Part shown: piece after piece, positions 12,677 to 23,173 of the stretch
Numbering within the stretch: the stretch's first letter is position 1
How the letters are laid out: each line of letters begins with the position of its first letter
From: Megalopta genalis
Taxonomy: Eukaryota > Arthropoda > Insecta > Hymenoptera > Halictidae
DNA length: 64,000 bases
NCBI RefSeq assembly: GCF_051020955.1
Contig: NC_135015.1
Span: 1,488,001-1,552,000 of the forward strand
Direction: 5' to 3'
Made by a program: the position numbers and the translations under genes
The notes under the pieces: model-generated
Told to the model about the DNA's origin: nothing
Database searches by the model: none
The model's input: the letters and a program-made list of their open reading frames with translations, nothing else

Positions 12677-12892
12677 GAGCCGTTTATTTTGAAAGTGGCA
12701 TAAGTCACTTTACCGTAATGAAAAGTGGTGATTTCTTAATGTTTATACGAAATTATTTATACTGAGATAACAAATACAAGTAAATCTTCTCGAAAGTTAG
12801 CATCCATATTTTTAAACGTGTTAAAACGCGAACCCTTAAATATATCGACTTAAAAACAAAGTGACTTATGCCACTTTCAAAATAAACGGCTC
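12677..12892. mobile_element. MITE family G, 216 bp, 4-bp target duplication
   Basis: The left end GAGCCGTTTATTTTGAAAGT and its exact inverse on the right give a perfect inverted repeat of about 35 bp. Both sides carry ATAT (12673-12676 and 12893-12896). A 4-bp duplication and GAG-type ends fit Sola-like transposons better than Tc1/mariner; that placement is inference. Confidence 0.82.
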
Positions 12893-15800
12893 ATATATTG
12901 GAACTTTTGAACCTAAGAATACGTAAAAATTCTAACAAATGTTAAATACATTTGCTGAATACATGTGCACATTTCTCATACAAAAGCCATAATTACATAC
13001 ATATGTACATTGGGGATACATTTTATTCTAAATTCTGTTGCAATTTCTAACACGAAATCATTCTACTGATTCTACTGTATTCATCCATGTTAACCTTATA
13101 TTGCTCCTAAAAACTTATCTAAAATAAAGAACGTATTTGAAAAATTTGTCAGCCTATAATTACATTCTCACGTAAAGATAAGTTTTGCATTGCATAGCAT
13201 ATGTCGCGCAAAAAAAAACTAGGAATCGAGAATTAAAAGAGATCTTTAGATAAGAGAGATGGGTAACTTTCGACGATTTAATAACAGTTTGTATCATTGA
13301 AAACGAGATGTTCAAGATGATGAAAAAATTACGTTTGAAATCACAGCATAGTACAGGTTTTAACATATTAAATTTAGATAATAACGATACGTAATAGAAT
13401 TGCATTAGGTATTCAAATGCTTAAGCATTGGCAGCGTACACGTGCCGTTTTTTTCTCTGCCGAACGTTGCCGGCAGTGCTGAACACGTTGAAAGACGGAC
13501 TTCGCGGCTCGGGTAACACGAATTCGATGCTTCCCGAGCCGATTTCACGAGGATGCGAGCTAGAATTTCCATGGAGACCGTGTGCCGTGTTTTCTGCCTC
13601 GATTGACGGGAAATAGAGAGGAACCGGGAATACGCGCGGCACATACATAGACAACGATGATCCTCGAGGAGAACGCCGTATTATGACGAGAAGAAAGAAT
13701 GGAAGCGATCCTGTCGGACGATTAAAAAGTTTCTGCGACAGTCAAAGAAAGTGCTGTCGTCAAACGTTATTCGGGAAACTTGGAATATTCCGATATACGG
13801 AAAGTTCGCAGACAATTGTGAACTCCGCTCGAAAGTTTCTGTCTTTACGTTCGGAACTGAAACATTTAATTAGGAATGGTGTAACGTTCCCGTTTCTTGC
13901 GAAAGGGCGCTCGCCGGAAGCAGAGCAAGCAGATCGGGAAACAGGGAATCATGGGAGTCGGAAGGTAAACGGGAATAAGTATCGTCCGCGCGTTTTTCGG
14001 TCAATGCCACACCGTCGTCGAGCATAATTCCTTGAATTCGTCGGCAGTTTAATACCCCCGGGGACGTTTATAGTAGAGCAATAAATACACTGGCCTCCAA
14101 CCAATGGGAAGGCACTACCTACCAGCAGTTCTGTGTCCGCAGGACGAAATTACTTCGAAGAATTCGAGCACAAAAGTTTCCATTCTTCGTCGAGCTCAGC
14201 ATTCAAACAGAAACACTGCTAACTTTATACGAATCCATAACGCTGCCGGCTATTAAGTACAAGTTATTTCGGGAAAAATTTTCTGGGACCGTTTATCGAA
14301 CTGTATTACAATGATCGGGGCAAAATTTGTCCTTCGTGCTCCATCGAGTGATCGAAACACTTTTATTTAATTAAAAGTGCAGGGTACAGGGATTTTAAAA
14401 GGATTATCGTGTAATAGTTACAGAGGTAAAACATTTTTCTGCAGGGAAATATTGACGATACGAGAACTGCGAGAAAATATTATTTAAAGTCGCGTTTGTT
14501 TATTTATTGTGCAGCGAAAAATCATGTGAATCTATTCGACGTGGAAGTCCTTATTTTTAGTTATGCAAATGCAAGACATGAATAATTTTTCTAAAAGTAG
14601 ACAGTGGCTCTTGTAAATGCGACAGACTTTTAGAGGGACAGCATGAAAAATTGAACATGTTACATTTAAAGAAAAATTACTTTCTTTTCGTTAGAGACAG
14701 CTGTCACGTATAACAAATGCGTTTTTCTAATACAGTTCTAATACAGTTCCTGATAAAACCAGAGGCGGATTAGGTATTGGTTAAATAAGTTATAGTCCAG
14801 GGTAGCAGTTTAGGTGGTGGCGGTTTTTGAGAAAAATTCCACATTAGGTTTTTTTATATAGAATAAAGAATCGTACGATCTTTACAACTGATTATTGTAC
14901 GGAGCGAAGAAAAATAGTAATTATTTCCTACATATTATATCACATTTCAACTGGACTAATAGTTTGGTGGAGATCGACCCCTTATTAGGACGTAAAAGAT
15001 TTAAATAGTAAACAAAAGATCACAAATTAACAGAAACGATACACGATAATGTCCACTTTAACGCTAGAATCCGCGTTTTCTAAATATTTTGTAAAATTTA
15101 ACAAAAAAATAGAACTGAATTTAGAAAATTAAAAATTTTAAATCTAAGAAAGTTTTCGTACTTTTTTTGTTTCCCTTCCTATATCCTTTTAAATTTAATT
15201 CTAAGTTCGCACCTATGTAACAAATAAAAGTAGCCTGCGATTTCACACAGAAAAAGCAGAAACTCGCCCGCGACTTGTGGGTGCCCCGTTGGACTTGTAA
15301 ATGGAAGAACAAAATTTTTAAGAACCGAGAAGAATACCAGTGTCATGCGCTTTCTCTCATAAAGCTGTAAACAGATTCGCTCGCAAATTACTCGAAAAGC
15401 AGCGCAGATAATGGGTTCCGGACTAAATGAAGCTCCTATCCATAAAATATCCGGATACCCGTGGTACTTTCGTCACGTGGTGAGCAACGGCGAGCGGATC
15501 GTGGAGTGGCAGAAAATCAATCAGCGGACACTTCGGCTGCAAACAGAGCCGACGCTCGTCGAGGGAAAGAGTTCGAGGGCGAGACAGCCGCGCGCCGTAA
15601 GGCCGACGTGCTTTAAAGTCAATGCACCGAGTAACCGCGATATTAAAAATTCTATTTACGGCTCGCGTGCTTTCGCGCCAGCCTTTTTCTTCGAGCGAAA
15701 ATTTCAGAAAGCCCGTCCATGCTCGGCCTTCCGGAAGAAGGAAATCAAATCTACCCACGAAGGGAACGGAAAATAGTTTCCATCTGGTTGGAAGTTGTTT

Positions 15801-16046
15801 TGCTAACGGGAAAAACGAAAGATATACTTTCCACTCGAAGCAGACGCGACGCTTGTCTCATTTTCCACCGTCGCGTTTAGCCACGCAAATATTTACTCGG
15901 CTAAACGCACTTCCACCCGGCGTCCACCCCCGCAACAAACCGTCCCGGACGGTATTGCCTGGGTCGACGGTCGCCGAAATGGCCGGCGAAACGACCGGAG
16001 GGAATTATTTCCGCGGCACAACCAGGCGATTTGTGTTCTTACTTAC
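12893..16046. other. Putative intron 3' of the signal-peptide exon
   Basis: AT-rich to 13400, GC-rich at 13400-14060, AT-rich to 15360, then GC-rich. If the exon at 16047 is real, this is the start of its downstream intron. I looked on the minus strand for a following exon in the right phase and found none I would call. Confidence 0.35.
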
Positions 16047-16104
16047 CGCGGACAAGGATGAGGGCGCTGGACAGGAATACGAGTCTCAGCGGCCAACTGG
16101 CCAT
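16047..16104 (-). CDS. First coding exon of a secreted or membrane protein (signal peptide), phase-1 donor
   Basis: Seen on the minus strand: acceptor TTGTATTGTTTCAG at 16153-16140, then an exon from 16139 to 16047 that ends CGCG followed by the donor GTAAGTAAG. The ATG at 16104 has A at -3 and G at +4. An in-frame TGA lies nine codons upstream within the same exon, which supports this start. The exon encodes MASWPLRLVFLSSALILVR and the first base of the next codon: a short basic n-region, then a hydrophobic core, as in a signal peptide. A phase-1 intron just after the signal peptide is common in immunoglobulin-superfamily and other modular extracellular proteins; applying that here is inference. 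The gene runs toward lower coordinates and has at least one upstream untranslated exon at higher coordinates. No further exon could be recognised in the window. It could also be a chance match. Confidence 0.55.
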
Positions 16105-16139
16105 CCTGGCGTAGACCGTTACGTCGATTCAGCTTCCTC
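16105..16139 (-). other. 5' untranslated part of the signal-peptide exon, with splice acceptor
   Basis: These 35 bases lie between the AG acceptor (16141-16140 on the minus strand) and the ATG at 16104. They contain an in-frame TGA, so the reading frame cannot extend upstream through this exon. The pyrimidine-rich stretch before the AG and a GATTGAT-like branch region about 20 bases further upstream make a plausible 3' splice site. The acceptor implies that transcription starts in at least one separate exon to the right. Confidence 0.5.
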
Positions 16140-16764
16140 CTGAAACAATACAAGCGTGCCCAATCAATCAACCCATCCATCCCAATCCGCTATCCGCGTA
16201 TCCCAGCCAACTCTCTAGCCAGGCCTTTCTCTCCGCTGAACCCTTTCCCCTGTGCGCAGCCTACCCCCGCGGACCTTTGTCTCCCTCGGCAGACTATCCG
16301 CCGCGACTTTCCCTCCCTGTTACTCTCTTTCATTGCATGCCCACGATCGGACCTCATCCCACCTTTCGCCCCGTCCTTTCTGGCAGACTGCCCGTTCCAC
16401 ACCCACGCCGCCAACCCCGTACCCACCGCCACGTCGATCCACCCCCCTCGCTTCAAGCCCAAACCCCTACTTCGCATCGACAATTTTTTTTCCCTCTCGA
16501 TCCCCTGCCTAGGATTTGTCCGCTCAATGAAAGTCCTCCCAGACGGCGCACGTCACGCGCATAATCATAAAACACGCGATGCGTACCCACCAGCGGATAG
16601 TTTCCCTATACCAGCCGATACGTTTATTCTTTTCAGACTATGCCGCGACTTTGTTTGCCTGCCTCTCGTCCCGCCGGGGCTTTCCTCGGATACCTCACGT
16701 TTTTTCGCGCTGCGCGATAGTTTAGGGAAAGATCGGTTACTATATGTATGCATCATTTACTCTC
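16140..16764. other. C-rich, G-poor block upstream of the exon
   Basis: 16160-16520 is almost depleted of G on the plus strand (purine-rich on the sense strand of the putative gene). No ORF with recognisable product. Confidence 0.45.
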
Positions 16765-16768
16765 TTAA

Positions 16769-16978
16769 CACTTTGACTGCCACGTCACCCTTTTGCGGGA
16801 CATCCGGTTGTGTCTTCCTAATTTTACTGGGATCTGGAAAACCTAGGAATGTTGGAAATGTAATTGACGTCATATGGTTTAACTTTACAATTTTAATATG
16901 ATGAAATCGAAGACGCAAGTACACGTGGGCCGTTCTCGGACCAAATCGATTAACTTCACTTTTTGAAATATTTGAAAC
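16769..16978. mobile_element. Possible worn TTAA-flanked element
   Basis: TTAACACTTTGACTGCCACG at 16765 looks like a piggyBac-type left end, and TTAA recurs at 16979. The right end has no clear inverse of the left, so this is only a suggestion. Confidence 0.3.
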
Positions 16979-17357
16979 TTAAGTGTCAAAGCACTTGGTT
17001 CGGTCACAGCTTTTTTTATTTATGATAAAACAAAGTTTTTTTGATCGCCGAATAATATATAATTTATTTCTTGGTGTAGAATTGCACCAAGGCTATTCTA
17101 TCTTATATGAAAACTATGTCTGCGTTTATGCATTGTACAATGTTTATTTCAATTTTTATATTAAATTTTATTTTAAATTGTTTTCAAAAACAATTCACAT
17201 TTCTCCACATTCGTGTCAAACGAACTTTCTATTTTGGTTTAATTAACCTGTCAATTTCGTTCACTTCATAAAATCTTTTCCGAGATTATGATTATTTTAT
17301 GAAACAATACGTACAAAAGTATCGGAGAATATTAAAAAATTATAATTTATACGTACA

Positions 17358-17611
17358 GAAGAATACTACATGCAAAAATAAGTCGAAAAAGAAGGATAAC
17401 ATTTTTTCATTGAAGGCTCCGTTTCAAGGAAAAATAGGTTGAAAGACTAATACTATTAAATAGGAATCAAGTGACGCGTCTGGCCATCACATATCAATTC
17501 TACTTCTCCTCATACTACAAGCTATAAAAATCTGACGGATCTTTAAATTTATTTTTCTTGAAAACGCAGTCTTAAGTGAAAAAATATTACCACGATTTTT
17601 CACCCACCCTG
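17358..17611. mobile_element. MITE family C, eroded copy
   Basis: Contains ACTACATGCAAAAATAAGTC and AAGGCTCCGTTTCAAGG on the left. The right end reads TTACCACGATTTTTCACCCA and CCCTG. It matches C copy 1 along its length but the left terminus is lost. Confidence 0.65.
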
Positions 17612-17618
17612 CATACTT

Positions 17619-17665
17619 CCAAGAAGTAAAATCGAGAAGCCATGATCAGACGCCTCAACGGATTC
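17619..17665. repeat. Low-copy interspersed repeat, copy 2
   Basis: CCAAGAAGTAAAATCGAGAA then GCCATGATCAGACGCCTCAA, a diverged copy of 11285-11332. Confidence 0.55.
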
Positions 17666-19356
17666 TTATGCAATATCATGCATATCTTTCTCAAAAACGG
17701 AACTTCAAATAGTGAAGTTTCCGTTCACATTTTCCAGATATTTTTCACGCAAAATTACTCCGTCTACAGTTTCATTATTATCCGCGAGATACATCTTATA
17801 TTTTCTAGTGTATGTATGTAGACGTCGTGGGTAGCCGCCGGTAAAATATATTAGATTCCAGTGCTTGCGTTTTCCGCAGAAATATTCGATCGATGCATCG
17901 GTGAAACGGTCGTATCAAAGCGGCGAAGGATTTTCGTTTGGAGTTGGGCAAAAGGAATCGACGTTCTCGCAAAGAGAATATCAACACGATTCCCGGGGTT
18001 GTATTCCATTTATTGGTTCGGCCGTTCATTGCGCACGTCGTCGTGCTACCTTTTTCCTCATCGTCGCCGTGAATATTGAACATTTTTTCTCGTCTTGGTG
18101 TTCGCAAACGCTCGTCACGATGCTGAATAGGTGCGCGAGACGGCGACGATTCGCGGGCCGACCAATTCGTCTCGACCCGAAGGAAAACAGCACGGTTAAC
18201 GACCTCAGCAGCGTCGACCGAAGGTGAAGGCCGTATTTCGAAAGTTTCAATCTTTTTTTTTCACTTGGATCTGACGCACGAACGACTATATAAACCGTGG
18301 AAAAGGGATGAAAATATCGAGCAAACAGTCGGTCTTTGCGGAAATGAAATGCAGACGGTTTGCTTTATTTGCGCATGCTAATTGTATGCAAACTGCGATA
18401 CCCCATCATGTACCGTTCAATCCGCAATATTTACATACCTCGTCGATACTCTCGCGTGTGTCGTCATCCGGAAATACTTATAACAATATTGGTTAATGAT
18501 GTAACCGGAATAATCCTCTCTGCTCCGTTAAACTGCAGAGTTCGGTGAATTTTTTGTTTCCCAGATCTTGCGGGGGTTCGGAATAGAAGCATTTGCATCC
18601 CCCAGCTGTATACTCCGTGTTTCGATGCTAAGAATCGCAACAAGTCAATGAACCGCACGGATCCAGGAATAAAGGGCAATCTGTGCTCGAACGACGCGAA
18701 ACTCTTTGACCGAGCGTTCCGGACTTTCTGAAACCCGTGCACAGTAAATACGTAACATATTTACTAATTAGTGAGATGTAAAGAGACCGGGAGTAAGCCG
18801 CCGCTAGCGTTATTAAACTACGCCGGGAGGACGCAGTGTAACGCAGCTGTGTTTGCTCAACTGTGTATTTTACTATTGCAAATACAATTTTCATATTAAC
18901 GAGAGAACAGCCCATAGACCGTGCCACCCTCCTTTTGCACACCAACTCAGGATACATTCGAAGTTACATTAATTAGTAGCACGATAACCTCAGTCGTTGT
19001 TATGCAAAGTGTTGCGAACATTTGCGCATCGTGCTCGGGAAATGGTGTCGCATGATTTATACATGTATCGATTAAGATCTAATTAGTTAGGCGAAATAAC
19101 TCCGATTACTTATTAGTGCGAATCTATTGTTTCGGGGGAGATATATCGAAACCGGTTGGGAAATTGCAGGTAAAACCGTTGAGGTTACCAGTAAAATAGC
19201 ACCTCGATATTTCTGTCACATTAGTCAAGTATTATAGTCGTAACAACGAAACTATTGTCGCAGAATGTGGAACAAAGAAATACAGCTATACTCGTGGGAT
19301 TAGAAACATTAGGAATTTTCAGATCTGACCTAACGAGAGTGCAGCTTCGGATACTA
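17666..19356. other. GC-rich block, no recognisable gene
   Basis: Contains a TATATAAA at 18287 without a well-placed initiator. Otherwise nothing specific was recognised. Confidence 0.45.
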
Positions 19357-19560
19357 CAGTAATTTCTCCTTAATTCGCGCTCAGATCGCGCACAAAAATG
19401 GGAAGCGGAGATACGATTATTCGAGCCTGGTGTCATGTTTTTATAGTTGGCAATCGGTAACGATAAAAACGAGCCGCAAGGTTCAAGCAATCGTACCTTC
19501 GCTTCCCAAATCGTCCATTTTTTGTGCGCAATCTGAGCGCTAATTAGGGAGAAATTACTG
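19357..19560. mobile_element. MITE family E, copy 2
   Basis: CAGTAATTTCTCCTTAATTC to GAGAAATTACTG, with TA on both sides. The variant arm carries GCGCTCAGATCGCGCACAAA. The palindrome is centred near 19455. Confidence 0.88.
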
Positions 19561-20189
19561 TACTTCAGAATTCAGAACGAACCCGACATCTTCGGGCACT
19601 CGAACATTATAGTAACTTTCGAGATCGTAACCACTAACCAGGGAAGTTCGATAATCCGAAAACTTTTTAATTCGGTCTTTTTATTGAAGTCGCAGCCGAT
19701 TTCGGCGCGACAATTCAGGTCGCGACGAGCGATGTGATTCTTGACCGGCTTAAGGCCACGTGAAAATCATGTTACTATAAGTCGTTGGATTCGTCTTGTG
19801 ATCTTACCTATCGTGATACAATGATAGAAATATGTAATTCTATTTTTAAAAAGAACATCGATGACCTTGAAATCTCGAAAAATATGACTTTAAAAAAATA
19901 TTATTTCTACTGAAACATGTGTCCCTCCTAATCATACAATTAACGACGGGCGTAATACAAGTCTTTCTCATAATCTGCAAGCAATTCGATACTTAAGTAC
20001 TTGTTTGGGTATTTCGATATGTATCAAAAGATAAGGAACTTGTAATCGATTTGTGATACCAGTACGTGCCGAAATGATAGTAGCTCTTGTTATCACGGTA
20101 ACGTCGAATGTATCGATATTATCGAGCCGGTGTTGTAATCACGAAGATTTCGCGTAACAAACGAAAACAGAAAGAAGATGTTTGCTAGG

Positions 20190-20392
20190 AATGAGAATTC
20201 ATTAACGTATTGGAAAAAACAAATACATTAAAATACTCAATATTATTACAACTGGCGTGAGAATATTTGTGTGTAATGGCAACATCAGAATCTTCCGAGA
20301 GAGTGTTTTCGAAAACTGGCAATATAATTAATAAAAAAAGAAATCGAATGAAATACAATGTAATAAATAAAATATTAATTTTACATGACTAG
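20190..20392 (+). pseudogene. hAT transposase C-terminal dimerisation remnant
   Basis: In one frame NSLTYWKKQIH is readable from about 20196. After a frame change comes KYSILLQLA, a stop, then EYLCVMATSESSERVFSKTG and NIINKKRNRMK, ending at a TAG at 20390-20392. The block ATS..SERVFS..G.I....R is characteristic of the C-terminal dimerisation domain of hAT transposases (ZBED-like). Only this end survives, with a frameshift and an internal stop. The flanks at 19980-20160 and 20580-20800 contain several inverted GTATCAAAA-like motifs that may be hAT subterminal repeats. I could not fix the element ends. Confidence 0.8.
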
Positions 20393-20914
20393 ATTGTTTG
20401 TCATGTATTAGTTAGAAATAAATAGTCTATTACTATTATCCTTATTTTTGATCGCATTTTATTTATATTTCATAAAGCTAACATGCTCACCATAACTATC
20501 ATCGAATCTTTTCGTACAATCGAACATACCAGATAAGTATTTCAGCACAGAATTGCTTGAAGATCACGAGAAAAACAGACATCACGTTGATGTCTATCAT
20601 AGAGATAAAATTTCGGTTGTTATCGTTCGACACTACAGTAATGTGATAGTATCGCTAACAAACCCATCCAAGATGTAGTTATATAGGATCGTGGCTTCCG
20701 AGCAGCTATCATTAAAGATCGATACTTTTTGATACCCAGAGACGATACCCATGATACTCATGATTCTTCGTCACAAATAATTGATACCGCTTGAACATGC
20801 TCAAGATTTTTTTATATATACATACATAAGGTTATTTATCTGTATCTCCAGCATTTTTTAGTATTGTTAACGATAACGGAGATACGGTAAAGCGATTCTA
20901 AGCAAATTATTATT

Positions 20915-20965
20915 CGATTATTCGATTATTCGAGCCTTGCGGCTCGTTTTTATAGTTGTTGACTA
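20915..20965. mobile_element. MITE family E, inner fragment
   Basis: Only the inner arm ATTATTCGAGCCTTGCGGCT then CGTTTTTATAGTTGTTGAC is present. No termini. Confidence 0.6.
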
Positions 20966-21126
20966 GGTTATTTGTTACACGGTTTTCGATATCTTCGGTC
21001 TACTAAAAATAAAAAACATTATAGTAGAGTTTGAAACTGAACATTGCAATTCGAAGTGTTACCATGTGTTCACGCTGGTTTCTAATAGACAAGAAGGACG
21101 TAAAATGTAATGCGCTCCACATATTA

Positions 21127-21311
21127 CTGTAAATTCTCCCTAATTAGCCCTCAGCTTGGGAACAAAAATGGACAATTTGAAAAGAGGAGGTACGATTATT
21201 CGACTCTTGCGGCTCGTTTTTATAGTTGTTGACAATCGGCAATTATAAAAACGAGCCGCAAATTGTCCATTTTTGTGTAGAAGCTAAGCGACAATTAGGA
21301 AGAATTTACTG
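21127..21311. mobile_element. MITE family E, copy 3
   Basis: CTGTAAATTCTCCCTAATTA to GAATTTACTG, flanked by TA. A small loss in the right arm removes most of the GGCTCGAATAATCG stretch. It lies 276 bp left of the MITE that holds the intact mariner. Confidence 0.85.
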
Positions 21312-21836
21312 TACTTCTAAAAATTTCCATTGCGAATAAACTCGTCCCGCACATTCGATTTGTTATTCTGGTATGACGAAATATTTTGTCATACACGGTT
21401 AATCAGTTAAAGATAATCTTGGAGCATTGAAGATGTCGCCCGTCTTTACGAAGCACGACAATTCATCAAAGTTGACGGTCTGTATCTCGGTAACCATACA
21501 CGATATTTGAAAATTTCAAACGGCATTTGACGGTCTAAAATATAAACAACATAGCTACGTACTACTCCAGTTCTTTTGCTGCTAAACAAGGTGTCCCATT
21601 CGAAGTAACGCACTCAATTAGCTCCTAAACCATAGTTCGCTCCAAAAAATGTTTGAAATGCGCCTTATCCTGCAATGAGGTCGCAAATTTTTGCCGATTG
21701 GACGTGCTTCCGAGATTTATGCATCTCGAGGTTAATTCACTGACCTATAACACTTCGGTTTTTGAAGATCGCTCAAGGTTATTTAATGCTGAAACAGAGT
21801 AAGCTCCATTTCAAACATTTTTTGAAACGAAATATA

Positions 21837-21866
21837 TTGGGTTGGCAACTAAGTAATTGCGGATTT
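21837..21866 (+). repeat. Left inverted terminal repeat of the intact mariner
   Basis: Thirty bases beginning TTGGGTTGGCAACTAAGTAA, preceded by TA. This is the transposase-proximal 3' end of the element. It is identical to the reverse complement of 23094-23123. Confidence 0.95.
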
Positions 21867-21910
21867 TTTTTAGAAAATCAAAGACAATTTTTTCATGGAA
21901 CTAAATAACT

Positions 21911-22939
21911 TTATTCTGTAATGTATTGCCCATTTTGATCAATGACCTTTTGCCATCTTTCAGGCAGCATCATAATCCCACGTTCATAAAACTTGTGGTT
22001 TTTATTAGCAAAAAACTGAATCAGGTACGATTTGACATCATCATCATTATTGAAATTTTTACCATTCAAGGAGTTTTGTAAAGATCGAAACAAAAAGTAA
22101 TCAGATGGTGCAAGGTCAGGACTATATGGTGGATGTGGCAAAACATCCCAACCAAGCTCCAATAATTTTTGCCGAGTGGCCAAAGATGTGTGTGGCCTTG
22201 CATTGTCATGATGGAATACAATACTTTTTCGATTTGTCAATTCGGGCCGCTTTTCTTCAACTGCATTGTTTAATTTCGTTAGTTGTTCAATGTAGATATC
22301 AGAATTGATCGTTCGGTTGGGTGGTAAGAGTTCAAAGTAGACAATTCCTTTATAATCCCACCAAACTGATAACAAAACCTTCTTTTGATGAATATCAGCT
22401 TTTGATGTTGTTTGAGTTGGTTCACCTGGCCTGCTCCACGATCTTTTCCGCTTGATATTGTTGTAAACAACCCATTTTTCATCGCCAGTTATCAGTCGTT
22501 TTAAAAATGGATCATTTTCATTACGTTTCTTTAGCAAATCGCAGCTGTTAATGCGTTGCGTTAAATGCGTTTCTTTCAGTTCGTGAGGAACCCATGTATC
22601 GAGTTTTTGAACATAGCCAAGTTGTTTTAAGTGATTTTCAATGCATGTATGTGATACATGAAGCTTCTCTGCAATCTCACGTGTTGTACTGTGACGATCC
22701 GAATCGATTATTGCTTTGATTAGGGCGTCATCAACTTCAACTGGACGACCAGAGCGCTTTTCATCTTTGAGTGAAAAATCACCAGAACGAAATTTGGCAA
22801 ACCAATTTTGACACTGCCGTTCTTTTAAGGCTTCGTCTCCATAAACAGCACATAACTTTTTATGAGCTTGCGATGCGGTTTTTCCTTTGCGGAAATAAAA
22901 AAGCAAAATATGACGAAAATGTTCCTTTTCATTTTCCAT
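21911..22939 (-). CDS. Mariner transposase, 342 aa, intact DD34D catalytic triad
   Basis: Cut-and-paste transposase that binds the element's inverted repeats and inserts at TA. The N-terminal ~110 residues hold two helix-turn-helix regions (HTH/paired-like, around residues 5-50 and 70-108). The linker motif WVPHEL is at 116-121. The catalytic residues are D153 (TGDEKW), D245 (HHDNARPH) and D280 (YSPDLAPSD), with 34 residues between the second and third, the mariner DD34D signature. There is no stop or frameshift, and 342 aa is normal for the family (about 340-350). The start chosen is the first ATG after the right repeat. The stop codon TAA lies inside an AATAAA, so it overlaps a potential polyadenylation signal. 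It resembles SETMAR-type mariner transposases at family level; I did not assign a subfamily. Confidence 0.97.
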   Translation of the reverse strand: MENEKEHFRHILLFYFRKGKTASQAHKKLCAVYGDEALKERQCQNWFAKFRSGDFSLKDEKRSGRPVEVDDALIKAIIDSDRHSTTREIAEKLHVSHTCIENHLKQLGYVQKLDTWVPHELKETHLTQRINSCDLLKKRNENDPFLKRLITGDEKWVVYNNIKRKRSWSRPGEPTQTTSKADIHQKKVLLSVWWDYKGIVYFELLPPNRTINSDIYIEQLTKLNNAVEEKRPELTNRKSIVFHHDNARPHTSLATRQKLLELGWDVLPHPPYSPDLAPSDYFLFRSLQNSLNGKNFNNDDDVKSYLIQFFANKNHKFYERGIMMLPERWQKVIDQNGQYITE

Positions 22940-23093
22940 TTTTCAACGAACGCCAAACGAAAACTACGCAACCGATCAAAAAACTTTTTTTACTGATTGA
23001 CAGCTGAATTGCCAACTATCAAATAACAAAATGTGTTTTACATTTGTACTACGTCTGCAAACCTAAAAATTCAACTGAAGCCATCTATGAGTG

Positions 23094-23123
23094 AAATCCG
23101 CAATTACTTAGTTGCCAACCCAA
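23094..23123 (-). repeat. Right inverted terminal repeat of the intact mariner
   Basis: Reverse complement of the left repeat over all 30 bases, followed by TA at 23124-23125. It lies upstream of the transposase start and is expected to carry the transposase binding site and the promoter region. Confidence 0.95.
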
Positions 23124-23173
23124 TAGTTTATGGGATACATAATTGAGTGAGTTACTTCAAATGGGATACGCTG

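Larger units (their letters stand above)
21837..23123 (-). mobile_element. Apparently intact mariner transposon, 1287 bp
   Basis: A complete mariner element, with the transposase on the minus strand. Both ends carry the same 30-bp inverted repeat, beginning TTGGGTTGGCAACTAAGTAA; I see no mismatch between the ends. The element is flanked by TA at 21835-21836 and 23124-23125, the duplication expected for Tc1/mariner. Length, terminal repeats and an open transposase of family-typical size all fit an autonomous copy. About 184 bases separate the right end from the start codon and about 74 bases separate the stop from the left end. It interrupts an older foldback element (21587-23173). The combination suggests a recent insertion. 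Confidence 0.97.
21587..23173. mobile_element. Foldback MITE (family P), split by the intact mariner
   Basis: The left end CAAGGTGTCCCATTCGAAGT and the right end, read in reverse as CAGCGTATCCCATTTGAAGT, are inverted copies. The match continues through CACTCAATT. A further inverted match, AAAAAATGTTTGAAATG, occurs near 21650 and again just left of the mariner. The right end is followed by TA (23174-23175). Without the mariner and one TA the element would be about 298 bp, with long arms and no coding capacity. The termini resemble families A and B (GGTGTCCCA). Confidence 0.75.

Noticed and set aside
18287..18330. TATATAAA as a promoter
   Set aside because: The nearest initiator-like sequence is about 40 bp away and no gene follows.
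22105..23007. Plus-strand ORFs over the mariner
   Set aside because: Antisense shadows of the intact transposase gene.
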